Part shown: one piece after another, positions 29,501 to 41,500 of the stretch
Layout of the letters: every line of letters begins with the position of its first letter
Position numbering within the stretch: the first letter of the stretch is position 1
NCBI GenBank assembly: GCA_032718565.1
Contig: JAVGVS010000003.1
Coordinates: forward strand, 2,000,178-2,064,177
Origin: Distichodus sexfasciatus
Taxonomy: Eukaryota; Chordata; Actinopteri; Characiformes; Distichodontidae
DNA length: 64,000 nucleotides
Direction: 5' to 3'
Program-made: the position numbers and the translations under genes
Notes under the pieces: model-generated
What the model saw: the letters and a program-made list of their open reading frames with translations, nothing else
The model's database searches: none
What the model was told of the DNA's origin: nothing

Positions 29501-32500
29501 ACAAAATAAATGTTCCTTATTATAATCGAGGTGAAATGTTCAATTACTCGTGATAGTGATATGAGGTCATATCGCCCAGCCCTACAATTTTAATGTCTTC
29601 TTAAAACTGAATTTTTAAAAATTGGTTAAATGAAGCCCCTTGAATGTACCGAGTGTTTTGGCATTCGTTTTTTTTTCTGCATCTCAGAGGTATCCCACCG
29701 ATAAGGCCTACTTCATTGCCAAAGAGATTTTGATGACGGAGAGGACTTACCTGAAGGACCTGGAGGTCATAACTGTGGTGAGCATGCAGCCCTGTGAATA
29801 AGTGTAAGACGTTGAGTAAATGTGAAAGTATTCCACCTAATGACTGACTGTTTTTCTCCTCAGTGGTTCCGCAGTGCGGTGATTAAAGAGAATGCCATGC
29901 CCGAGGGCCTGATGACCCTCCTCTTCTCCAATATAGACCCCATCTACGAGTTCCACAGAGGTTTCCTCAAAGAGATCGACCAGAGGCTGGCTCTCTGGTA
30001 CACACAACCTCCTCCATCTAATACAGTATAAGCCAGCCAAATGAGCCCATATGTAACTAATCTCCTCCTAAATGAGGGTTTGAAACAGAAGAGGGATTTG
30101 TCTGATTTAATCTTAGAATTTTCTTTCCACTCCAGGGAGGGGCGCTCTAACGCTCACGTGAAGGGAGATTACCAGCGGATTGGAGATGTTATGCTGAGAA
30201 ACATGGCATCCCTGAAGGTAAGAATGGTTGTGCATAGAGCCAAGCCAGCTGGAAACAAATGTCGTGCAGCTGACGCTTATGCTTTTTCTGTAACACACTA
30301 TGACGTTTGAAAAACGTAAAAGTTATTTAAGGTACGCGCGCAATGGAACTAAACACGTAATCGTTTCAAGAAATCGTTTTTTTTTTTACTTGTTTACGTG
30401 GATTCATAGAATTCAGCATTTTGAAAAATCTTGACTTTGAAGGGGTTTTAAAAAAATATCTGTTTGAGGTGGCTAAAACTCTGTTTACGTGGAAACGAAA
30501 CGCCCATATAAAAAAACGTATAACGTATAAAAAAAATGTGTTTATAAAAATATCAATTATAAACACATTAATGATTAATGATGATTGTTAACCATGTTTG
30601 TGTCTTTGGATTCTCATTTAATAATTCTTACGTAATTCATAGGTAAAAAGTGCTTTAGATAATGAGACGTCCAGCAAAAGTAGTTACAAAATTAGCAATT
30701 AGAGTATAATTAAGTATAACATGATTAAAAAGAACAAATAAAAAGGAAAAAATAACGAAATTTAAACAATGAAAATGTTACAGGAAACAACTAGGAGCCT
30801 AAACTAATTCTTTTAATTAAAAATGAAAATTTAGATTTTAAAAGGGTGAGAAATAATGATAGAATAATTTTTACTAAATACTAATACTAAATATTAAAAG
30901 AGATGATGAACAAAAAAATGATTACACTTCTCTACATTTGAGCATTTACATATTTCTAATGTATTAATGTTGACAGGCAGCCTTTAAGAAAAAGAATGAG
31001 AAGTATTTCTTGGTCTAACAGCCAAATACAAAATACAGTAAAACATTTTTCTGCTTTCAGGAGTTCACCAGCTACCTGCAGAAGCACGACGAGGTGCTGA
31101 CAGAACTGGAGAAGGCTACGAAGCGTGTGAAGAAGCTGGAGACAGTCTACAAGGAGTTTGAGCTCCAGAAGGTCTGCTACCTGCCGCTCAACACCTTCCT
31201 GCTCAAACCCATCCAGAGACTCATGCATTACAAACTCATCCTGGAGCGCCTGTGCAAACACTACTCCCCCGAACACAGGGACCACCACGACTGCAAAGGT
31301 GAAGCTCGTGCACTGCCCTGAACTCTGATGAACAGTTTGAGAGTAAACATCAGTGAGGTAGATACCCGCCGTGCTGTCTACTCCCCAGTTCCGGAGTGGG
31401 ACGTGGGCAGCAGCGACTCTTTTGCATTTAAGAATACTAACAGCTTCGGTGTGTTGGCGCCTGCCCAGGGTTGGTCCCGTAATTCCCGGGATAGACTCCG
31501 CTCCCCGCGACCCCAATAGGGGGATTCGGATAATGAATGAATGAATGAGAAACGGGGGTAAAAAGCAGGTGAAAATGCCTAATCTGAGAGTTATTTTCAA
31601 CAAAATTTCTGAACAAATTTCTTCTTAAGAATGGTTGGTGATCGAGGCCCACTGACGTTTAGTAGAACAGTTTCCGTTGTCATTATTTTGTGGTATGTAT
31701 TTTGTGATTTTGAATTTGCAGTGGCGTTGGCTAGTAGTGAATGCCACTCATCTTCCACCCCACGTTTATCTCAGTAGAAGAATCGTGTGTAATGGTGCGT
31801 ATGTTTTTTTTGTTTCCCCATTCTTCAGAGGCCCTAAAAGAGGTAGCAGAAATGGCCACCCAGCTACAGAGCAGCCTCATTCGACTAGAGAACTTCCAGA
31901 AACTGACGGAACTCCAGCGAGACCTGATCGGCATAGAGAACCTCACCGCTCCTGGCAGGGTAACGCGCCGTCTTACCTCACTACTTTAAAAGCCCAAACT
32001 TCCTTTTTGAATGGTGCAAAGATAACTGGTTTAATTTGCGCTGAGAACTGAATTAGATGCTTGTTTCTGTTTTGCGATTCCACTTTAATTAGGAGTTCAT
32101 CAGGGAGGGATGTCTTTACAAGCTCACTAAGAAGGGCCTGCAGCAAAGGATGTTTTTCCTGGTAAGTTACGCTCTTTAAGTTTTTCTTCTTCGTAATTTT
32201 GTGTTATTGCCGCTCACCTATTCCTTTGCCCCAGTTTTCAGACATGCTCTTGTACACCAGCAAAGGAGTTACAGCCACCAACCAGTTCAAAGTCCACGGG
32301 CAGCTCCCTCTCCACGGCATGATCGTGAGTAAACAGTCTGTTTTTCCTGGTTACCAAGGAGCCGTTGAGTCAGGTGTGAGAGTTATTGCTGGGTTTGCTG
32401 CTATGCACACAGCAGTATTCATGCCTAATCAGTAAAATCTCGCCGTCATCCTGTTCTGCTAGTCTGTACTGTCTTCCTGGGATGAATGAATCTGTCTAAA

Positions 32501-35500
32501 CACTTCCGGCTCTGAGAATATTTAAGCTGAACACAGAGAAAGAGCTAGAGGCCGAAAAGTGTTTTGTGAATATGATCAAGGAAGGATTTTCTGCAAAAAC
32601 TAAACCATGTTAGTAAACCATGTTAGAGTTTGTGATTAAAAATCCGGGCAGTGATTCATGGTTGTGTTTGGTATATAACGGCTGTAAGAGGGATGTTGGT
32701 ATTTTAGTTTCTGAAAGAGTCTCTTATTGAGGTTTTTGGGGTTTGTAGTGTTAAAGTAAGGATTTGAAAAGGCTGAATCGACCTTTGGTGAGATTATAGG
32801 CTTTTGGGTTGTGTTTAAAGCTGTACTGTAGCTTCTGTGTGTAGTGGAGGTTTGGGTGGTGTTGTATTGGTTTGGGTTCGGGCGTGTGGGAGAAGTGCTG
32901 TGGGGAGGTTTTAAGTAGTTACTCACCAAATGTTTCTCAGTCTCAATACCAAGTGCTGATGCGATGCCTGTGTTTTTGGTAATGATCCTTACGTCTCACT
33001 GCATAGAAAAGACTGGAGTTGGTGTTTTATGTAATGATGGGAGTGTTTAAGGGTAGTGTTGATGGTGTGTGTATGGGGGGGGTCAAGGTGTAGGACACTA
33101 CACAAACCAAGGGGTCTTGGGCAGTTGGTTTGCATAACGGTTAAGGAGTTTGACCCGTGATCTTAAGGTCGCCGGTTTGAATCCTGGACTGATAAAGGTA
33201 CCACTGAGGTACTCATGAGCAAAGTACCCTCCCCAAACACCTAGGGGTGTTGAAATGAATTACAGAATCGATGCCTCACAATGGTGACGTGGACGGTTAT
33301 GCATCGATGCAGTGGCAGGCCATAATCGATTATATCATAATGACGTTGCTTGGTGATTTTCTGGCTGCGGCATAAAAATTCTAGTTTAAAAAAAACCCCA
33401 CATCCCGGTAGTAACTATGGCTACCCGATCTGCGAGCCATGCCCAATCAGAGTCCAGTGAGAAGTAACATAGAAAGATTGATGCGACGCATCGCGATGCG
33501 TAGAGATATCGAACCATCAGCCGCTGCTCCCAGAGCACTGCGCGTCAGCTGTCCACTACTCCCTCACGAATGGGTCAGATGCAGAGGTCACATTTCGTTG
33601 TGATGCACTGTGTGCTGTGCTGTGTTCACAATGACAAATAATCACTCAGTTTCACATTGAAGTCTGGGCTGTGTGTCTGGCCACCACTGTTGGGCCTCTG
33701 AGCAAGGTCCTTAGCATGAGTGATAATTAGAGATGGGCCGATACCACTTTTTTATGTCCGATACCGATATTGTAAATTTGGATATCTGCCGTTACCGATA
33801 CAAATCCGATACAATCAGAGTCTTTTTTTTAGACAGAAATTAATGCTTTGAAATGTCTGAATACATGACAAAGATTATTGTTATGCTGAAGGAAATGCTT
33901 GATTTAAATTGTTTTCCTAACTAAAACAATGTAATAATTAAACACACATATATGCTAAATTATTTGTTTTCAAAAATTGTTCGTTCAGACATATAAATAT
34001 TTCTTATTGATTACACTATAACATTATAAAATTGAAAAAAAAATTTGATCAATTGAAAATGAAATACTGAAGTTTGTTATTTTGAACCAATTTGGCTGAT
34101 AAAATGAGCTGCTTTTGCAGAGAACTACATTTCCCACGATCCTCTGCACGCACCCCGGAGCCACGTCACAATGATCCAGAATAAACGATGGAAAATCTAT
34201 GGGAAAATCTAAATAAATGGCAGAATTGTGAGTAGAACGCTGGTTATTTATCAGCTATAATAAGGTTTGTGTCTGTAATAAACCGAAATGAAGCGTTTTA
34301 GCGAGTAACGGCGCTAATGCATGTGCTCATTAAAAACAGCGCGCGCGTTCACATCGCGAAAAATGTCGGAAAATATTTTCATGCATTTACTTCTGTTTTA
34401 GCGCACGGAACATCTCACAAATACTTCCACATACGGAAAGATCAGGTCTTGTCTTGATCGCGCCACTGAAAACGTTGTGTGTCACTATTAAGCGTCCGTG
34501 TGAAATGCAAGCGGAGCTGCACTAGCGAGTAAAATGAATTAAACGAAGCTTCGATTCAAGAAAAATTGCTTTGCCCAATTTTTGTAATGGAATTATTCGA
34601 GTTATTGGAACAGTCGTTTCAGCTCTACTTTACCGCAGTGCCACTTCCCTTGCATAACGAATAGAGTGTACATGCATTTACAGATCGGCTCCATAGAACG
34701 GCCCAATGCATCCAGCCCAACGTTCCAGCTGTTTGAGCCCGTTTTTGGACCGATACCGATCCACATATCGGATCGGCTACGTCTCTAGTGATAATGTCCC
34801 TGTAATTAGGAATTAGAACTCGCTCTTAATAAGTGGGAAGTAATGTGGGAAGTTGTAAATGCGTGTGGGGCAGTACTGCTGTGGGGAAGGTTTAAAGGCA
34901 GTGTAGCGTAGTGCAGTAGGGAGGTTTTAAGAGAGTGTGGGGTAGCGTGGCCCGGGAAGGTTTTAAGGGTATTTGGGCTGAAACTGTGTGGAGAGGTATT
35001 TAAGGGCATGAGGGTAGGTCGGTGTGGGGGAGCTTAATGGTGGTGTGGGGAGGTTTTTAAATGTGTTGCGTGGTGGGAAAAGGTTTCAAGAGTTTGTGAG
35101 GTAGTGCAGTGTGGGAAGGGAAGGTTTTAAAAGCATGTGAGGTATGAATATGGGGAGGTTTATTTGAGGACGTGTGGGGAGGTTTTAAGGGTGGCTCGGT
35201 AGGGCTTAGGGTTGGGTGTCTTTGGGTTTCATTTGATACCATCAGTACTTTTAAAATGGTGCCAATTCCTTTTAAAACAGGATTTTTAAAGGAAAAATAC
35301 AACAAACAGTGGTTATGAAACCGTATCCATTTACTTCTTATGCATATTCCCATTCAAACTGAACATTGTATTAACTTAAAACCTTCAGTTCAGCTCAAAA
35401 AGTGGGCACGGTTTTCAAAACTCATTTCATTATTGTCGCGGCCCTCTGTACTGGGTCCTTGTCTCACCACAAAGTGAAAGTGAGTGATTGTCATTGTGAA

Positions 35501-38500
35501 CACACCACAGCACACAGTGTGACACAAAATGTGACCTCTGCGTATAACCCATCCGTGAAGCAGCAGTGGACAGCTAACAAGCGCCCGGGGAGAAGTGCTT
35601 GGGGACGGTACCTTGCTCATGTTAACTTTACCGGCCCTGGATTCGAACCTGCGACCTTCTGATCACGGGGCGAACACCCTACCGTTACGCCACCAACTGC
35701 CCAACTCCCGTTACTCCCACCAGCAAGCGCAGCTCATTACATGGAGGCACCACATATTTCATTGGTACCGGAATTCACGTTGTCATTCAGTCTGGTTATA
35801 TATTGGAACCAAGTTTCGGTACCCAACGCAAGTAGGACTGAGCAATTTTTAGAAATTTAATTAAGAACTGCTAATCGATTTAATCATGGTCATTGTTATT
35901 ATTTTGAGTATTTTTTCTGTTCATACTTTCCCCAGTGTCTGATAATGTGCTGTCCCCTTAAAAACGTGCTATACTAAAACAAACAGCCCTGTCCGGCCAC
36001 AACATCTGTGTGCTTCCTTTAATTATTAGAAAATTTCAAACTTAACATTTGTGACCCTCCACGGCAAAACCAGTCGCTTGTCGCAAATTTTCAAAATTGA
36101 GTTATTATGTTTTCATGAAAGGGCATAAATCAACCTTCAAAACGATACCTATATGGAATGAATCGGACGACATATGACTGAGATATCAACATTCAAAGGA
36201 GTCGGGTTTCTCCTGTCACGCCAAGTGAGAAACGGAGAAATCTGCCTTTGAAGTTGACTATCGCCGTAGCACTCACAGGCGCTTGGTGCGGTCGCGGCTA
36301 CGTTTGCATTTACGGTAGCCTACGCTGCATTCACAGCCACATGGATAGCCTACCTGCATTAGGTTAACTGAACTCGGGAGACGAAGATGGATTCCGGAGA
36401 AATATCTTCACGCTAGTCAACGAGTGGATTTACCGTAAATATTGAAGTAGAGCGGTCAAAACAGAAACTTTTAACATTCTGCTGGAATTGAATTCCTCAC
36501 CTCAAGAAAGTCATGTTTTTAGGATGGAAAGGGGAAGTTTTTCAGCAAAATTGATTCACAACAGTACAGTATAGACCTTCCACTGTTTCAAAACACTAAA
36601 AACCAAAAATCCAAAATTTTACCCCACGCAACATAAACAGTCGTTTTTCTCGGAAACCTCCGTTGCGACAAATGACTGGTTTTGCCGTGGAGGGTCACAT
36701 ATACAGTCTTTCATTAGAAAAAAAAATCCCAGCTTTAATATTTGGCTTAACGGGACAAAAAAAACTAACCAAACAAAAGAATTATTGATGCATTGTAATC
36801 GAGGTAAAATGTTCAGTCAATCTGATCTCGATGTGAGGTTTTAATGCCCAAACCTTGGGTAGTGCTGTGGGGAGGATTAACTAGCTGTTGGAAGTTTTAG
36901 GGCACGAAGTTCGGGGCGGTTTTGAAGTGTGCTGGGTAGGGTTATGAGAATATTGGGGAGTGTGTTTGGTAGGCGCAGGTTCGTCTGTGTTGAGTAGGAT
37001 TACGTGGAGTTTTTGGTGCAACTTCAGCTAGCCTTTTGCAGAGGAAATCATGAAGGTTTTGGTGTGGCAGTAGCAAAGCCCTCCTGCCCTCTCCTAACCT
37101 GCATGTCTTTGCTTCACTTTTGCCCGCAGCTCATTGTTCTGGATGCGCCGGTGAGTATGAGGAAGCTCAGAACTCCCACAATCCTTCACTCCCACAGGCT
37201 GCATCTCCAGTGCTTCCCAAACGCCCACCCAAACACTGTCCCAGTCCTTCCCACAGCTCTCACTCTTGTAGGGCTTCATTAGAGGCAAAGAATAGGATGT
37301 GGAGGATGTAGAATAAACGTTTAAAGGTGTGTTGTGGTGTTTCAGGTGGAGGAGAGTGAAAACGAGTGGTCCGTTCCACACTGCTTCACCATCTACTCTG
37401 CCCAGAGGACCATCGTGGTGGCCGCGAGGTACGCTCCTGACCTGCTCTGGCTTTACCAGCTCATTCCCATTTCTCTACATAGTTTTGTGGAAGCTACCGT
37501 TAAACTCTTGCTTGTTTTAAGATACTAAACTACTTATAACTAGAGATGCGAAGAACCGCACAGTAAAGCGTCAAAATTGGGTCTCCATCTTAGTCTCTGG
37601 GTAAAAAACAGACGAAAAAATGAAGTGCAAGTATCAGAAAATGCCACATTGCTCAAGTTTTCTAGGTGTGACATGAAAACTGGCAGAGTAGAAAGACTTC
37701 GATTATAATGCATTCAAGTGAATGGGGAAATAACGAGGGACGATAAAAGCAAGAAAAAGACGAGTGTGGGTTGCAGCAGATTCAGATGTGTGTTCAATGA
37801 GGTGGCATAAGAACTGCGTTGACTGTCATGTAAAAACAGGTCGATAAAAGCGTTTGAGTCTGAAATTTCACGTAGTGGGAGAAAACAAATGGGTTCGTGT
37901 GGGTAAAAAGAAACGAGAGAAAAAAGCGCGGGTCGTGACACTTCCAGGTATGCAAAGAGGTCCAGGGACTCCTGAATCATGCAAATTTGTTGCCTTTGTG
38001 TGAAGAACCGCACAGTAGAGTGTCAAAATTGGATCTCCATGTTAGTCTCTGGGTAAAAACCGGACGAGAAAAAAAGAACAGAACAAGTGCAAGTATCAGA
38101 AACATGTACGCGAGCACCCCACAACGCTACAGGCCACACGTTTTAGAGGCAGAACAAAGTTTCTTGCACAAAAACTATGAGGAGTAGCAGTCATAAAAAG
38201 TGTGAACTAAAAATCAGATAACTATGCGATTACCCACCGCAGTCATATAATAAAAAATAACCTACTGTTTAAGATGAATGACTTTTATGTCACATTACAT
38301 TGTTGTACAAGTATAACACTTAATGAAATGCTCCCTGATTCGAAATGCACACTCAACCATGCAAATTAAAATAAAAATAGAAATCAGTAGATTAGATTAA
38401 AGAAAAAAAAGTTGCAAAAATGGAAATAGAAATGATCAGATTAATATAAAGAAACAAAATCTTGAGGATAAATATGTATTCCAAAAACAGACTTGTGTAT

Positions 38501-41500
38501 TATAATTAGTGCTTGTACATGTTGATATTTAACAAACTAAAGACAAGCTGTTTCATTAGGTAACACATTATTTGTGCTATGTAAACTCTTAAAGCAAATG
38601 CATTTAAAAACTGTGAAACGCGATGTCATTCAGATGGAAAAACAATGTCTTTTTTTAACAGTGCAATGTCAAAACACGGTAAGGCTTCAGTGATACTGTA
38701 TTTTGCAGGTAGAGAGTTTAGATTTTTGGTTTGATAATGAGAGGAAGACTTGCTACAAAAACAAATTTACTGGAAAACTACAGTGTTTTAAAAGTAACTT
38801 TGCAACTGATAAGCTACTGAAAAAAAATAGTTAAGGTAGTAACTTGTTTGTTAGCTGCTAACCAATATGTGACCCTCCACGGCAAAACCAGTCGCTTGTC
38901 GCAAATTTTCTAAATTGAGTTATTATGTTTACATGAAAGGGCATAAATCAACCTTCAAAACGATACCTATATGGAATGAATCGGACGACATATGACTGAG
39001 ATATCAACATTCAAAGGAGTCGGGTTTCTCCTGTCACGGCAAGTGAGAAACGGAGAAATCTACCTTTGAAGTTGACTATCGCCGTAGCACTCACAGACGC
39101 TTGGTGCGGTCGCGGCTATGTTTGTATTTACGGTAGCCTACGCTGCATTCACAGCCACAAAGATAGCCTACCTGCGTTAGGTTGACTGAACTCGGGAGAC
39201 GAAGATGGATTCCGGAGAAATATCTTCACGCTAGTCAACGAGTGGATTTAGCGTAAATATTGAAGTAGAGCGGTCAAAACAGAAACTTTTAACATTCTGC
39301 TGGAATTGAATTCCTCACCTCAAGAAAGTCACGTTTTTAGGATGGAAAGGGTAAGTTTTTCAGGGAAATGTATTCCCAACAGTACAGTATAGACCTTCCA
39401 CTGTTTCAAAACACTAAAAACAAAAAATCCAAAATTTTACCCCACGCAACATAAACGCTCGTTTTTCTCGGAAACCTCTGTTGCGACAAGCGACTGGTTT
39501 TGCCGTGTAGGGTCACATATTTTTCTACTTCTAGTTTACAGTGTATATTTAATATTCTGTTTATATAATGTTTATTCTATGTGCCTTATTTGTTCTTTAT
39601 CCCTTGTTCTTTGCACGGTTGAAGCTGGAGCCACGTCGTCTCGTCTCTCTGTTGTATTTGTACAGTACATAGCAGAGTTGACAGTAAAGCTTACTTTGAC
39701 TTGGAGTGTAATTACAACCACAACAACATGCTTTGTCTTCAGCTCGAAGGTGGAGATGAACAAATGGATTGAGGACCTGAACATGGCCATCGACATGTCG
39801 AAGAAGTCTCAGGAGAAGTCGGATCTGTTTCTGGACCCGACTCTGTGTGATCGCTCCAACAGTAAGGACGTTAGATCTCTCCCTCCTCGAGCCGAACGTG
39901 TGTCAGACTCAGCGTTTCATCCCGAAAGCTTCACTACATAGCATGAGTTAGAGCTAAACCCCGTCCTTCCCACCATCCCTCTTCCCCTCCACTTCCTTCT
40001 TCCTCTTCGTTTGTCCTGTACTCTGCTTCTCTCTTGGTCCGTTTCCGTCCTCCTCTTTCCTTTACTGTCCTCTCTCCTGTTGTTTCTTTCCTCCTACTGC
40101 TCCAACCTTCTTTCCCCTTTATCCTGTCCCTTCTTTTCCTTTGTCTCCTGGGTCATCTTCCTGCTACTCTTCCTTCTCCTCCGTTTTCTGCTACTCTCTT
40201 TTGATTCCTTTCCTTGTCTTTCTTTCCTCTCACATCTCCGTCATCTCCTCTCTTTCTTTCCCTCCCTTCTCCTTTGGAGAAATCTTTCTCCTCTACTCTC
40301 TTCTCCTTTTCTTGTCTCGTCTTGTTTTTTCTCCTCATACTTCTCCACCTGTCTCTCTGTCCTTTACTTTATCCCTTCTTTATTCCCTCCTTTCTTTCCC
40401 ATCTCCTCTCCTTATTTTTTCCTCCTCTCCTTTTCACCCATTCTTGGAAATTTGTCTTTTCTTTCTCCTCTCCTTTACTCTTTTCTCCTTACGTCACTTT
40501 CGTTCCACTTCTTTTGTTCCTTCCATCTTACCTCTTCACTCTTAACCCCTTCTTTTTCCTCCACTCTTTGTTTTCCTCTCATATATTCTCCTCCTTTTCT
40601 TTTCTTCCTACATCCCCATCCCCTCCCTTCTTTCCCCCTTTCCTTTACCCCATCCTCTGTCACTTTCTCCTCTCCTATACTATTTTTTTCTCCTTATTTC
40701 ACTTCTTCCTTCCCTTTTCCCTCCTCTTATTTTTCCCCCTTCATCTTTCTTCTCTTCTTTCCATTCTTTTGCCTCCTTTCTTTTTTCCCCCCTTCATTTT
40801 TTATCCTCTGGGTTTCATCTATCCTCTATCATATCCCCCTTTTCTATTCATCTTATTGTTCCCTACACCGTTCTTTATTTTCCTCCCATCACCCCACCGT
40901 TCCTTCTTACCTTTCCACTCCTCCTCATTTTGTCCCCCGTTCTTCTCCTCCCTCCCTCCCTCCCTCCCTCTCTCCCCGCGTGCTCCGGCAGGGTCGTCTG
41001 ATGAGGTGTCTTTGGAGCAGGAGTCTGAGGATGATGTCAACTCGTCCCGTTGCTCTCTGGACAAACAGACTCACCACAGGGCCAACACCACCATGCATGT
41101 GTGCTGGCACCGAAATACCAGCGTCTCCATGTCTGACCACAGCCTAGCTGTAGAGGTAGAATTCAGAAACACACGCACGCACACTCTACACCATTCCATT
41201 TTGGAAACAGTACACAGTAGGGCTGGACACTCAAGTGAAAATGAATTGAAACCGACATTCAGAACCTCTGATCAATGTAATCTTGCCCACGTCAATTATT
41301 GGGATTAATATGATTTTTCAGAATTCTGTTTATAATCTCCCCTGAGTTCGTTTATGTGCTGTGCCCTAAGAACATACCGCCACGTGTGTGTTTTCAGTAC
41401 AAATCTTGTAGCGTTAACTGTGAGGGCAAAAACCAAAAACTCCAAAACAAAGTCATTGTTCATTAAACATAATCAAGGAAAAATATTCAAATATCCGTGC

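Larger units (their letters stand above)
32325..37129 (+). other. farp2 intron crowded with nested mobile elements and a decayed G-rich minisatellite
   Basis: No exon was recognised. The background is a G-rich degenerate repeat of GTGTGGGGAGGTTTTAAGGG type (32.65-33.1, 34.82-35.2 and 36.86-36.99 kb). It is broken up by a SINE with a nested hAT piece (33.12-33.66 kb), a complete hAT-like element (33728-34787), another SINE (35.47-35.70 kb), and a hAT-like element with a nested 650-bp inverted-repeat element (35.84-36.85 kb). Confidence 0.75.

Noticed and set aside
30956..31603. 215-codon minus-strand frame
   Set aside because: Complement of the DH exon at 31061-31298 plus neighbouring repeats; antisense shadow.
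34820..35200. CRISPR-like regularly spaced repeats
   Set aside because: Units are degenerate with variable spacing and no unique spacers of constant length; eukaryotic intronic minisatellite.
40011..41308. Open frames of 378 and 364 codons rich in Ser, Phe, Leu and Pro
   Set aside because: They are translations of the polypyrimidine tract; the same C/T-only sequence keeps several frames open and composition is low complexity. Only the 40992-41155 part is a farp2 exon, read in its own frame.
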